A stretch of 64,000 nt of DNA from Deltaproteobacteria bacterium. Its GTDB lineage: Bacteria > Myxococcota > Kuafuiibacteriia > Kuafuiibacteriales > Kuafuiibacteriaceae. Below the pieces are notes generated by a model. That model ran no database searches. It worked only from the letters and a program-made list of their open reading frames with translations, and had not been told where the DNA came from. Made by a program: the position numbers and the translations under genes. Within the stretch, counting starts at the first letter, position 1. Each line of letters starts with the position of its first letter. Below are positions 55,814-64,000 of the stretch, piece after piece. Location of the stretch: contig JADJPE010000005.1 in NCBI GenBank assembly GCA_016713425.1, positions 3,844,001 through 3,908,000 of the forward strand, read 5' to 3'.

Positions 55814-56320
55814 ATGAAGCGAATTGCGCCTTTGACGCGTGGCCGCGAGAAGGTTGGGGCCGCTTTCTTGCCGGGACGCGCGGTCGCCATGCATCCCGTG
55901 AGAATGGAAGGGGCCGGGCGCAAGAAGCTTGGGTGGTGTGTGACCGGTCCCGGGGTCAACCGCGATATGCCATGGCGGCTTGGGATGGAGTGGTCCAAGT
56001 TGGTGAGCCAAGCCAAGGCGACCACGTCGTCGCTGGATGGCTCGAAGCTCGAGGACCGCGTGTTCGAACAGCTTCGCCCAGTCGTTTCGGCTGCGAGCGA
56101 AGATCGCAACGCTCGCCATACGTTGGCCACGGCGGTGTTCGAACTCGCGGCTGATGCGGACGTCGCTTCCGTCCGGAAGGTCTCGGTGACTTATGCGGAG
56201 GATGGAAGCCGTGGTACGAACGGCCTTGCGTTCGAGCTTCTGCCCGCCGCTTCAGCGCACACGGAAGATGGGCAGCGGGTCGTGCATGCGATCATGCGCG
56301 CGGTGGCCGGTTTGTTCTGA
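55814..56320 (+). CDS. Hypothetical protein, doubtful
   Basis: 168 residues from ATG 55814 (the frame is open back to 55718). No signal peptide or known domain. The C-terminal half looks protein-like (LEDRVFEQLRPVVSAASEDRN, FELAADADVASVRKVSVTYAED, AIMRAVAGLF). The N-terminal half is Arg/Gly-rich and overlaps other open frames. A purine-rich GGGGAGGAG lies 17 bases before the ATG, too far for a good site. It lies between a pseudogene and a transposase scrap, so it may be a remnant. Confidence 0.35.
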   Translation: MKRIAPLTRGREKVGAAFLPGRAVAMHPVRMEGAGRKKLGWCVTGPGVNRDMPWRLGMEWSKLVSQAKATTSSLDGSKLEDRVFEQLRPVVSAASEDRNARHTLATAVFELAADADVASVRKVSVTYAEDGSRGTNGLAFELLPAASAHTEDGQRVVHAIMRAVAGLF

Positions 56321-56432
56321 TGAGTCTCACGAGACACGCCGCTAGCCCTCAAACAAGCGCGCCCCGCGCTCTGTTCACGGATCAAGAACCAAGATCAAGA
56401 TCAAGAGTCGGCTCAAGTCTGCGACCCAGGTG

Positions 56433-56620
56433 AACGAAGGCGGACCCGTGCTCTCGGGTGGCAAAGTTCAGTACGAGCTCGCAGGTAAGACCACGGCACT
56501 GTCACACGGCGGCATTGGGGCCAACCAGCGCCTCGTCAAGAAGACTGGGCTCGCAAGCACGTCGACGACAACCTTCATCTGCTCAAGATCAAGCAGTGCT
56601 TCAGCATTCTGCAGCGCCAG
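56433..56620 (+). mobile_element. Transposase N-terminal fragment, IS1380-like
   Basis: Frame 1 reads GGKVQYELAGKTTALSHGGIGANQRLVKKTGL, cut here in two parts, and after a +1 shift near 56550 continues as KHVDDNLHLLKIKQCFS. The GGIGA...RL...GL...DDNLHLLK spacing is that of the start of IS1380-family DDE transposases. The catalytic part is absent and no inverted repeats were found, so only a scrap remains. Confidence 0.5.
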
Positions 56621-56804
56621 CGCTTTCACGGCACCAACGCCAAGAGCCTTCGCCAAGACCCTCGCTAAGTGCGAGGCGAACGAGGGTGTCGTCGCGTCGG
56701 CGGCGTGATGATCCACGAGATTAAGGATTTTCAGAATTTCCTGCTGGCGTGCGTGAACAGGATACGTAGACATGTGTCGCCTGCTCGACGCGCCCGCAGC
56801 GCAC
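56621..56804. other. Gene-free stretch beside the transposase scrap
   Basis: Roughly 180 bases of decayed sequence. Overlapping open frames on both strands show no family match by eye. Confidence 0.3.
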
Positions 56805-57761
56805 TCAAATGAGTCCGCTCCGCTTTCGGTAGCGGATCTCTGCGCGCTCCGCCTTCGTTGGATCGAGGTGGATGCGCGCTGACAGGTCCATGACCGTCTT
56901 TTTGGCCGACTCCGTCGCGCCTTGCGCATAGGCGGCTTCGAGCGCCTGATCGACGAGATAGATTTGCGCCCACTCCATGGCGGTTTGGGCTTGGTCATGG
57001 CCAAGACCAAGACCCTCGGCGAGCTCGGACAATCGTTTGCGCTCCTCATCGGCGAGTTCTTCGTCGGTGAGCGCAAGGGCCCACGCCAGCATGAGCATCG
57101 TCTTGCGGCTGCTGGGGCTGGTCTCGGACAGCTCGGCGGTCGTGAGCCTGGGCTTCTGAGCGAGAGCGTCGAGGGTCCCCATTTCCGGGGTTAGGAAGCT
57201 CGTCAAGAACGCCCGCTCTTCCGGAGCGATGGTCCCGTCGGCGCTCGCGATCTCGATCAGCATTCGGGCGAGAACACCGCGGTCGTATTTCTGAGTGATG
57301 GGTGCGCTCTCGAGTTGTTGCTGAAACTCCGAAAGAACGTCGCCCGCGCTCGCGGTCGAGATGTACCGGGCGTTCTTCGTGTCCCAAATGAATCGGCTCG
57401 AGACGCTTCGGAATGCCTCGACGATCGCCGCACTCTTTTCGCCTTCCGAATAGCTTTCGTCGGCCTTCTTAGACGCGTCGGAGAGGAGTTGATGTGCTAC
57501 ATCGCCGCCGACCCGGCCCAAGATCCCGTATCCGAGCACAGAGCGAACGGCACTCTGTACGCTGCTTCTCAGACTCCACATGAGGCTTCGCGTGGCCGAC
57601 GCCTTGGCAATACCGCCGAGATCGCGCCCCTTTTGAATCGAAGCGCTCGCCTCGATCCGTGCACCCGAGGCCGGACATTTGAAGACGCAGACCATGGTAC
57701 TTCCGTTTTGTTCTGCCTTCTCGATCAATGGCTTGACGTGGCTGAGCTCAATTTCTCGCAT
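56805..57761 (-). CDS. TerB-like domain protein
   Basis: 318 residues, soluble. The N-terminal part (1-140) has a short beta region (STMVCVFKCPASGARIEA) and a Gly-rich helix pair (SVQSAVRSVLGYGILGRVGGDV). The C-terminal half (about 165-290) contains two acidic helical units typical of the TerB/tellurite-resistance fold (MLIEIASADGTIAPEERAFL, LTDEELADEERKRLSEL). TerB-type domains bind metal or act as membrane-associated scaffolds; here function is unknown, and no other ter genes are present. It is divergent from the trehalose-synthase-like gene (start 57968) across about 200 bases. Confidence 0.78.
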   Translation of the reverse strand: MREIELSHVKPLIEKAEQNGSTMVCVFKCPASGARIEASASIQKGRDLGGIAKASATRSLMWSLRSSVQSAVRSVLGYGILGRVGGDVAHQLLSDASKKADESYSEGEKSAAIVEAFRSVSSRFIWDTKNARYISTASAGDVLSEFQQQLESAPITQKYDRGVLARMLIEIASADGTIAPEERAFLTSFLTPEMGTLDALAQKPRLTTAELSETSPSSRKTMLMLAWALALTDEELADEERKRLSELAEGLGLGHDQAQTAMEWAQIYLVDQALEAAYAQGATESAKKTVMDLSARIHLDPTKAERAEIRYRKRSGLI

Positions 57762-57967
57762 GAATCCACGCCTACCACGGTCGAGCGAAGGCTCAAAGCC
57801 AAGTGTTCGACGGATGTTCGTGTCTTCAGGTGTCCGAACTCATGGCCGGGTTCCGTGCGAACGATCTCGAGCGAACACACCACGCCGAGCGACGATCGCG
57901 TGCATCGCGACGATCGCGTGCACTTCCGTGCTTGGTCGAGCAAGCATCGATCGATACACTGACAGTC

Positions 57968-59470
57968 ATGCAAGCCACTGTGCGTCGTGTCGATGTCGGA
58001 GAAACAACCAGTCTCGAAGACTACAGCACACACATGAATCTTCACGCTGCCGTCCACGACCTCCGTCACGAAGCCGAGATCTTGCTGCCGCGGCTCGCCG
58101 GACGTCGGCTGTGGATGCTGAACTCAACTGAGCACGGCGGTGGCGTGGCTGAGATGTTGCCACGTATGGTCACCTGTCTTCGGGAGCTCGGCCTCCCGAC
58201 TGAATGGCTGGTGCTGGAGACCGACGATCTCGGGTTCTTCGAGCTCACGAAGAAGATCCATAATCTCATTCACGACTCGGGCACGGGCGGGCTCGACGCG
58301 GAGGCGCGATCGCTTTACGAAGCGGTCAATCGACAGGTCAAAGACGCGCTTCTTGACTACGTGCAGCCGGGTGACATCTTGATGGTTCACGATCCACAGC
58401 CGATGGCCGCCGGTGCGATGCTCAAGAAGGAACTCGAGATCTCCACCGTGTGGCGTTGCCACATTGGTCTCGACCGGAGTACCGAGCGAACGAAGGCGGC
58501 CTGGTCGTTCCTTCGACCATATGGGGATGCTTATGATCGCGCTGTCTTTTCGGCGCCGGAGTACATTCCTGATTTCCTCGTCGGCCGATCGGCGCTCGTC
58601 GCACCGGCGATCGACCCCTTGAGCCACAAGAACCGCGAACTCCACGCGGTGAAGCTCATGGGTATTCTGTGCAATGCCAAGCTTGTTCAGGCGATGCATC
58701 CGATGATGCGCCCCGATTTTGCCGAGGCGGCGCAACGACTCTTGCCGGATGGTTCCTTCGGCTATGCACGTGGCGATTGGGACATCGGCTTTCTCTTCCG
58801 ACCCATCATTACGCAGATCTCGCGCTGGGATCGTCTGAAAGGCTTCCGGCAACTCCTCGACGCGTTCGTCCGCCTCAAGCAGCGCTCAGCGGGTGAGCGG
58901 GTGGCGGATCCGACACATCGCAGACGTCTCGAGTACGTGCGTTTGGTCTTGGCGGGGCCCGACCCGCGCGCGATTCAGGACGATCCGGAAGGGATGCTTG
59001 TCTTCGAAGACCTACGGAAGAGCTACGCCGCGCTTGAGCCCGATCTGCAACGCGACGTCGCGATCCTGAGTCTTCCCATGAGCTCGAGGAAGAACAACGC
59101 ATTGATGGTCAACGTGCTCCAGCGCGCTTCGAGCATCGTCGTTCAAGCCTCGGTGCAAGAAGGGTTCGGACTCACGGTGACTGAGGCGATGTGGAAACAC
59201 GTTGCGGTGCTTGGAACGCAAGCCTGTGGCATTCGACAGCAGATTCGCGATGGCGTCGATGGCCGGCTTCTCACGGATCTGAATGACGTCGACGCGTTTG
59301 CGTCGGTGCTCGACGAGATGCTAGCCAGGCCCAAGGCCCGTGAGGAGTACGGCCGGAGCGCACAACGCCGCGTGTTCAACGAGTTCCTCGTCTTCTCGCA
59401 GCTTCGACGGCTGCTCGAGCTCTTCTCTCTGTTCGGAAGCAGTACGCAGGACGTCGTCCCGCGAGGGTGA
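57968..59470 (+). CDS. Trehalose-synthase-like family 4 glycosyltransferase (TreT type)
   Basis: 500 residues from ATG 57968; the longer frame upstream is Arg-rich and lies in the divergent promoter gap. GT-B fold: an N-terminal half with LWMLNSTEHGGGVAEMLPRM (sugar-donor loop), the VHDPQPMAAGAM segment and WRCHIGLDRS. The C-terminal half has ISRWDRLKGFRQLLDAF, LVLAGPDPR, the nucleotide-binding VNVLQRASSIVVQAS, and the QEGFGLTVTEAMW signature of GT4 with its conserved glutamates. The family (TreT) joins ADP- or UDP-glucose with glucose to give trehalose, reversibly. A stress or osmoprotection role is likely; a glycan role is not excluded. It is convergent with the Ig-like protein, 10 bases apart. 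Confidence 0.88.
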   Translation: MQATVRRVDVGETTSLEDYSTHMNLHAAVHDLRHEAEILLPRLAGRRLWMLNSTEHGGGVAEMLPRMVTCLRELGLPTEWLVLETDDLGFFELTKKIHNLIHDSGTGGLDAEARSLYEAVNRQVKDALLDYVQPGDILMVHDPQPMAAGAMLKKELEISTVWRCHIGLDRSTERTKAAWSFLRPYGDAYDRAVFSAPEYIPDFLVGRSALVAPAIDPLSHKNRELHAVKLMGILCNAKLVQAMHPMMRPDFAEAAQRLLPDGSFGYARGDWDIGFLFRPIITQISRWDRLKGFRQLLDAFVRLKQRSAGERVADPTHRRRLEYVRLVLAGPDPRAIQDDPEGMLVFEDLRKSYAALEPDLQRDVAILSLPMSSRKNNALMVNVLQRASSIVVQASVQEGFGLTVTEAMWKHVAVLGTQACGIRQQIRDGVDGRLLTDLNDVDAFASVLDEMLARPKAREEYGRSAQRRVFNEFLVFSQLRRLLELFSLFGSSTQDVVPRG

Positions 59471-59480
59471 GCGAAGTGTT

Positions 59481-61748
59481 TCAGAGCAGATCGACACGGA
59501 ACCCGGCGAGGGCGCCTATCATGAGGGACGGGGCGTCAAAGGCCTCCCCGGAGTACTGAGTTGTTGAGGCGGTTGCCTCGACGAAGACGTGTTCGAAGGA
59601 CGTACCGAGCATGAGTATGGCCGACGGTGCGACGCCGCGCTCGACTTCTGCCTGATCGATCGACGTGTTGGTTCGATGTGCGTAGGCGCTCAGACCGCCG
59701 CCAAGCCCCGCGTACACGGCGACTTGGCCGGTCTTGATGAGGTCGATCGTCAGCCGCAGTTCGAGCGGCAGCATGATGAGCTCGGCCTTGGTCGTGACGC
59801 TTAGCCGGTCGTCGACGCGAATGGAGTGATTTGCGGTGAGCCGACTGACAAGCGCGCCGGCACAAAGGTTGAGGCGTGATGCGAGGACGTGAGGACGGAC
59901 GCAGACATCCACGCCGCCGGCCGGGATGAGCGAGGGCTTCGCGTAGCTTGCGCCCATCCGAAAGCGAAGTGCCCATGTCTTGGTGGGGGGGGCGAGCGTG
60001 AGAATGCGCTCCTCCCGAAACCGTGCCTCTGCGTCGGTGACGACAAGCTTGATCGTTTGCGTCTTTCCGTTCGGTGAGACGCTTGCGACATAGTGACCGG
60101 TGTCGATCTCATGAAGCGGCTTTGCGCGTGCACCCTGAGCCTCAAGCGTGAGTGAATAGGAGGCCGGTCGTCCGGCGAGGTCGTAGGCCTTCACGTGCAC
60201 GCCGAAGTCAGGACCATCGACGGCGGGGCGTTCGGGTTCAAGGGCGAACGTGACGCGCGCGGGCCACGGCGGAGGCACGATGCGGATGGTCGCCCGGCCC
60301 TGAAGAGATGGCTTGTGGGTCGCCTTCCCGGTTGCACCTCCGCCCGTGGTTCGATCTCCGACCGTCGTTCGATCTCCGACCGGCGTTGCGGGAGTCAGAA
60401 GCGCTGCGTGTAGCACGACTTCGCCGCTTTTCGGATAGGCCGCGGGCTGAGGGCTCGTGAAGGTCACTTCGTATTCGCCGAGGCCGGTGTCCTTGATCTT
60501 GCCGAGCTCTCCGCGGGCCACGGTGGCCGTGAGCGCGAGCCCGGCGACGCCGAGGCCCAGTCGGTCGGTGACCAGCATTTTGATCGTCAGCGTGGACTCG
60601 CCATCGGCGGCGACGACTTTCGCTTCCGGTTCGACGTACATGCGTTCGGGGGCAGGTACGCCCAGCTTCAGGGTGGTCTCAGCCCTCGAGACGCGATCGC
60701 CGACCACTCGCGCCGTCAATTTGAGCTTACGAGCCTGCGTCCCGCGGTTTGGCCGAAGCCGGAACTGATAGTGGGCGCCGTCGGCGCTCGCGGGTTCGAC
60801 GATGCCGCCGTCGGCCGTGATCTTGATTCGGTCGATCGATGGTGGATTGGGAACATCGTAGAAGGCGTGGATGGTCGCGATCGCTTCTCCGTTGGCCTCG
60901 ATCGTATGGGGGGTGGCCGCGAGGGTGAGACGATTGTACGGCGGCATCACGACCTTGACTGTGTTCTCGCTCCGAATCGACTGATACGAGGACTGGGCGA
61001 CAACGCGCTCGACGCCGGGCGGCACCAAGAACGGCACGATGGCGCGGCCGGTCTTGTCGGCCGTCACGGTGGCCGATCGGACGCCGCCCGCAACGACGAC
61101 GACCTGTGCGCCCTGCCGAGTACGCACGGGTAGCCGTGTCCGGCCGAACAACGGAATCCGTAGGAACTCGACGTGAGCAAGGGGGCCGGTTTCTCTCCAC
61201 ACCGCGACCAGGGCGATCTGAGGATGTTTTTCGGCCGGTGGTGTGAACCAAGTGCGATATGTGCCGGGGCTGACGTGCTCGACGGGATCGAAGCGGCCGA
61301 CATTGACGGAGACTCTGAGCGGGCGCCGGACTTCGTCGGCGGTTGCGTTCGCGTGGAATCGTACTTCGACCTTCTGTGGAGACCCGGCCAAGAGCGGCGA
61401 CGACGTCCCGAGTTCCATCCGCACCTCTTCGTCGATCTCGGCGTTCTGGCTCGGCGTAGGGGGCGCGAGCCCGAGCGCGAGCCTTGGTCCAAGCGCGAGT
61501 CCGAGCGCCAGTCCGAGGCCGAGCCCAAGCGCGAGGTGTGGGCCCGAGCTCAACCGACCCCTGCGGTCGAAACGGGGGCCGATCAACGTTCGCCACGGTC
61601 GGATCGGAGCCGGGGATTGCTTTCGTGAGTGCCACGGTGGGCGCTCTTGCGGTGGCGTTTGCGGTGGCGTTTGTGGTTGGTCCGGTCGGCGCGAGAACGG
61701 CGCCCCGCGAGCTGATCGGCGTTCCAGATGGTCGATGCTTCTCGTCAT
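59481..61748 (-). CDS. Surface protein with Ig-like repeats and C-terminal barrel-like domain
   Basis: 755 residues. The N-terminal 70 residues are Pro/Arg-rich, then a repeated hydrophobic segment (LALGLGLGLALGLALG, encoded by GCGAGC-type DNA repeats) likely serves as export signal. The middle shows several beta-sandwich repeats of bacterial Ig/invasin character (NRLTLAATPHTIEANGEAIATIHAF, EAKVVAADGESTLTIKMLVTD, GLGEYEVTFTSP). The last 160 residues (from about 590) have amphipathic strands (ALRFRMGASYAKPSL, IMLPLELRLTIDLI, VAVYAGLGGGLSAYA) ending in GFRVDLL, like a small outer-membrane barrel. It may be an envelope protein with periplasmic or surface Ig arms. It is the downstream partner of the lipase-like gene, 35 bases apart. 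Confidence 0.7.
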   Translation of the reverse strand: MTRSIDHLERRSARGAPFSRRPDQPQTPPQTPPQERPPWHSRKQSPAPIRPWRTLIGPRFDRRGRLSSGPHLALGLGLGLALGLALGPRLALGLAPPTPSQNAEIDEEVRMELGTSSPLLAGSPQKVEVRFHANATADEVRRPLRVSVNVGRFDPVEHVSPGTYRTWFTPPAEKHPQIALVAVWRETGPLAHVEFLRIPLFGRTRLPVRTRQGAQVVVVAGGVRSATVTADKTGRAIVPFLVPPGVERVVAQSSYQSIRSENTVKVVMPPYNRLTLAATPHTIEANGEAIATIHAFYDVPNPPSIDRIKITADGGIVEPASADGAHYQFRLRPNRGTQARKLKLTARVVGDRVSRAETTLKLGVPAPERMYVEPEAKVVAADGESTLTIKMLVTDRLGLGVAGLALTATVARGELGKIKDTGLGEYEVTFTSPQPAAYPKSGEVVLHAALLTPATPVGDRTTVGDRTTGGGATGKATHKPSLQGRATIRIVPPPWPARVTFALEPERPAVDGPDFGVHVKAYDLAGRPASYSLTLEAQGARAKPLHEIDTGHYVASVSPNGKTQTIKLVVTDAEARFREERILTLAPPTKTWALRFRMGASYAKPSLIPAGGVDVCVRPHVLASRLNLCAGALVSRLTANHSIRVDDRLSVTTKAELIMLPLELRLTIDLIKTGQVAVYAGLGGGLSAYAHRTNTSIDQAEVERGVAPSAILMLGTSFEHVFVEATASTTQYSGEAFDAPSLMIGALAGFRVDLL

Positions 61749-61783
61749 GGCCCTTCGAAAGTCTCGGGCACCCTAGCACGAAT

Positions 61784-62731
61784 TCAGTCGGACTCGGACT
61801 CGGTCGCGGCCGTGCCTTCGGGGGCGTGGTCACGCACCAAGCGCACCATCGTCGGGCCGGTCCTCCGGATGAGGCCGTAGTGGTCATAGCCTCGGAGGGG
61901 GACCGACGCGTCTTCGCCTGGAATGGGTGAGGTGTATTGGGCTTCATCGCCAATCACGTTGTCGTCGATGGACCACATGCTATAGACGCGGTGGCTGGCT
62001 TCGCGCGCTGGGTTGTCGTTGAGACGGGACAGGTAGGCTGAGCTTGGACTCAATCCGTTGGAGAGGCCGCAGACGGGAAGGGTCGTGCTGCTGGGGATGC
62101 ACGAGGTCAGGCCCTTGTTGGCGCCCGCGATGCCTACGAAGGTGTCGACATCTCGTCCGATTGCGGGGCCGAGATCATACCGGCCCGTTTCCAGCAAGTC
62201 GCTTTGTGGCCCGCCCTTGATCGCCCCCCGGGCGAGCGTCACGCCGAGCGAATGCGAGATGACATCGACTTTCTCGGCGCCGGTGTACGCTTTGACGGCC
62301 TCGATGAACGCGCGCACCTGCTCGAGTAACCGGCGCGAGTGGTATCGGGTCATCGACCCTTTTCGATCCGCGCCTGCTGTATCGTAGGTCAGGCCGTACA
62401 GCTCAGCCGGACTGTAGCCGCGGCCGAGGAACGTCTCGCGGGCTTCGCGCCAATCTTCCGCGCTTCCCGTGTTGCCGTGGATGAAGATGACCGGCTCGTT
62501 GTGGATCGGCTCGTTTGGGGTCGTCCTGCCCCCGAACGACGGACGGTCGGACCGCAGAAACTCGAGGTCGCCGTAGCCGTGGCTTTCTAGCCACTGGCGG
62601 AAATCTGGGCTGAAGCCGGGTACGGGACCGGTTGAGTCTCGATGGGCGTCTTCGATGCCAAGCATCTCGGAGGTGAGGGCTGCCGTTCCAGCCATCTTAT
62701 CCGTGTATGTCCGCAGAATATCAAAGGGCAT
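61784..62731 (-). CDS. Lipase-like alpha/beta hydrolase
   Basis: 315 residues from ATG 62731, supported by AAAGGA six bases upstream; the longer frame to 62986 would translate the tandem repeat. Alpha/beta-hydrolase features: EPVIFIHGNTGSAEDW (oxyanion HG), nucleophile elbow VISHSLGVTLARG with Ser in SHSLG, and a late acid/His pair, with GYDHYGLIRRTG carrying the likely catalytic His. It is related to class 2 lipases (extracellular triacylglycerol lipases of the LipA type) by its GHSMG-like elbow and length. No clear signal peptide was seen, so location is uncertain. It is first in a two-gene run with the Ig-like protein and divergent from the partial kinase gene. Confidence 0.85.
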   Translation of the reverse strand: MPFDILRTYTDKMAGTAALTSEMLGIEDAHRDSTGPVPGFSPDFRQWLESHGYGDLEFLRSDRPSFGGRTTPNEPIHNEPVIFIHGNTGSAEDWREARETFLGRGYSPAELYGLTYDTAGADRKGSMTRYHSRRLLEQVRAFIEAVKAYTGAEKVDVISHSLGVTLARGAIKGGPQSDLLETGRYDLGPAIGRDVDTFVGIAGANKGLTSCIPSSTTLPVCGLSNGLSPSSAYLSRLNDNPAREASHRVYSMWSIDDNVIGDEAQYTSPIPGEDASVPLRGYDHYGLIRRTGPTMVRLVRDHAPEGTAATESESD

Positions 62732-62737
62732 CAGCGT

Positions 62738-62743
62738 TCCTTT
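62738..62743 (-). promoter_or_regulatory. Ribosome binding site deciding the lipase start
   Basis: AAAGGA on the minus strand, six bases before the ATG at 62731. It rejects the longer frame that would run through the 13-base repeat. Confidence 0.7.
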
Positions 62744-62760
62744 CTGAATGAGGCTCTGAG

Positions 62761-62885
62761 CGGAGCTCCCAGCGGAGCTCCGAGTCGGATTTCCGAGTCG
62801 GATTTCCGAGTCGGATTTCCGAGTCGGATTTCCGAGTCGGATTTCCGAGTTGGAGCTCCGAGTTGGATTTCCGAGTCGGAGTATC
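62761..62885. repeat. 13-bp tandem repeat between divergent genes
   Basis: Five perfect copies of GAGTCGGATTTCC from 62782 to 62846, with four or five degenerate copies at the ends (GAGTTGGAGCTCC and similar). It lies upstream of the lipase-like gene and upstream of the kinase on the other strand. Thirteen is not a multiple of three. Confidence 0.92.
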
Positions 62886-63059
62886 GAACGCGCGCACGGG
62901 GTTGGTGCGCGCGTTTGGGGTCCCATGTTTGCGTTCGTGCGTATCTGCGCGCGGTTGTGCGAGAGGGTCGGACAGATCGCACGCACTCAGTGGGTGGTCG
63001 AAGATACGGGCGCCCGCTGGGTGATGGCCGCTCGAATCCCGTGCATGATCCCGCTGTCC

Positions 63060-64000
63060 ATGGGCCGCCGAGATCTGAGCAAGGAGGAGCTTCCGCTCGG
63101 CACCATGGTCGGCGAGTTTCAGGTCGAGCGCCTCCTAGCATCGGGGGGAATGGCGCTCGTTTATGCCGCGATCCATCCGGTCATCGGGAAGAAAGCGGCG
63201 ATCAAAATCATCTTGTCTTCGCTCTCTTCGGACGACGTCGCCGTGGGGCGCTTTGTCGACGAAGCGCGCGCCGTCAATCAGATTGGCCACAAGAATATCG
63301 TCGATATCTTTGCTTTCGGTGCGTTGCCCGACGGTCGCAACTACCTGGTGATGGAGTGGCTCGACGGGGAGTCGCTCATCGAGCGACTTCGTCGTCGTCG
63401 TCTCACCGTGCGGGAAATCATCGAGATCCTCGACCAGCTCGCCGATGCGCTCTTCGCCGCGCACGCGAAGGGCGTCGTTCACCTCGATCTCAAGCCGGAC
63501 AACGTTTTCTTGCTTGCGTCGTCAGCCGCCGATGTTCAGGTGAAGCTCTTCGACTTCGGGATCGCGCAGCTCGCGGACTCGAGGAACCGGGTCGAATCCG
63601 AGTCGACCATGGTTGTCGGGACGCCGGACTACATTGCGCCGGAGCAAGCGTCTGGCCAATCCGTGGGTCCGGCGACCGACGTCTATTCGCTGGGCGTCAT
63701 GGCGTACGAACTCTTCGCGGGACGGCTCCCGTTCGTCGAGGAGAGCACCCGCGAGGTGATGGTTAAGCACGTCACCGTCGAGCCTCCGCCCCCGAGCCTA
63801 TTTTGGCCAAGTATTCCGCCGGCGCTCGAAGAGCTCTTGCTTCTGATGCTCAGCAAGGACCCGAGGCGGCGGCCGAATCTGATTCGCGTGCGTGCTGAAT
63901 TGGCCGAGCTCCGTCGTTCGAGTATTCTCACCGACAGCTCCGACATTTCTCAGCGCCAGGTCGATCGTCGACCGCTCCTTTTTCGGCCCTTCGCGCGGAC
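63060..64000 (+). CDS. Ser/Thr protein kinase, cut by window end
   Basis: The first 313 residues are present. Hanks-type domain from about residue 18: glycine loop LLASGGMALVYAA, Lys49 in AIK, HLDLKPDN from His141 (non-RD kinase, Leu replaces Arg), DFG from Asp165, GTPDYIAPEQ, and DVYSLGVMAYELFAGRLPF. It appears catalytically competent. Several in-frame starts lie upstream (62925, 63024, 63045); 63060 is chosen because it starts shortly before the fold. The C-terminal part, and any membrane segment or sensor domain, lies beyond the window. Divergent from the lipase-like gene across the 13-base repeat. Confidence 0.9.
   Translation, partial: MGRRDLSKEELPLGTMVGEFQVERLLASGGMALVYAAIHPVIGKKAAIKIILSSLSSDDVAVGRFVDEARAVNQIGHKNIVDIFAFGALPDGRNYLVMEWLDGESLIERLRRRRLTVREIIEILDQLADALFAAHAKGVVHLDLKPDNVFLLASSAADVQVKLFDFGIAQLADSRNRVESESTMVVGTPDYIAPEQASGQSVGPATDVYSLGVMAYELFAGRLPFVEESTREVMVKHVTVEPPPPSLFWPSIPPALEELLLLMLSKDPRRRPNLIRVRAELAELRRSSILTDSSDISQRQVDRRPLLFRPFAR

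Noticed and set aside
56468..57076. 202-residue minus-strand frame
   Set aside because: It overlaps the transposase scrap and the TerB-like gene in another frame, with no coherent domain.
62761..62885. CRISPR array or plasmid iterons
   Set aside because: There are no spacers and no rep or cas gene; the units simply abut.
62642..63059. Start of a long plus-strand frame over the 13-base repeat
   Set aside because: It runs through the repeat and then in the wrong frame across the kinase; the kinase itself is read in another frame from about 63060.

Overview
The window is high-GC DNA in which codon use and coding orientation change often. It looks like a piece of a myxobacterial (Myxococcota, probably Polyangia-type) chromosome. 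The evidence is several Hanks-type Ser/Thr kinases and pseudokinases, FHA-domain regulators including an FHA/sigma-54 activator, a large PKS and an NRPS, a secreted matrixin with an arginine-rich C-terminal membrane tail, and alanine/proline-rich linkers. This assignment is inference; no rRNA or marker gene is present.

Layout. 1-6.1 kb: an FHA/sigma-54 activator divergent from a tandem pseudokinase-kinase, which overlaps a second kinase tail to tail. 6.5-9.4 kb: two WGR-domain genes, one carrying leucine-rich repeats. 9.8-16.5 kb: a single-module type I PKS (KS-AT-KR-DH-ACP-TE). 16.5-26.7 kb: an exopolysaccharide block with a GT2, a Wza-like export lipoprotein, an outer-membrane barrel candidate, a chain-length regulator fused to an FHA domain, a WbaP-type initiating sugar-phosphate transferase, an asparagine synthetase and another GT2. 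26.7-27.6 kb: a matrixin. 27.8-33.0 kb: a formyltransferase-NRPS whose adenylation domain is interrupted by a luciferase-like monooxygenase. 33.0-40.2 kb: another GT2, two small secreted unknowns, UDP-GlcNAc 2-epimerase, a KAS III enzyme and a secreted beta-propeller protein. 40.2-46.6 kb: short Hsp70, M1 peptidase, a 756-residue unknown protein and a SpoU-family methyltransferase. 46.7-51.1 kb: a 30-heme cytochrome c followed directly by an outer-membrane beta-barrel candidate. 51.3-53.3 kb: a zinc-ribbon/pseudokinase/FHA protein. 53.4-56.8 kb: a decayed stretch with two truncated genes back to back and a transposase scrap. 56.8-64 kb: a TerB-like protein, a trehalose-synthase-like glycosyltransferase, an Ig-like/barrel protein, a lipase-like hydrolase and a kinase cut by the window end.

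How the genes may work together. The 9.8-40 kb stretch mixes all the early steps of Wzy-type polysaccharide synthesis (initiation, sugar supply, three glycosyltransferases, chain-length control, export) with a PKS, an FT-NRPS, a KAS III and an amidotransferase-type AsnB. A polysaccharide decorated with, or co-made with, a polyketide/peptide product is possible but unproven; no Wzx flippase or Wzy polymerase was recognised here. The FHA domain on the chain-length protein would allow control by the many Ser/Thr kinases. The cytochrome/barrel pair looks like a porin-cytochrome conduit across the outer membrane.

A recurring oddity is short in-frame tandem DNA repeats coding for low-complexity linkers inside large enzymes, plus out-of-frame arrays between genes.
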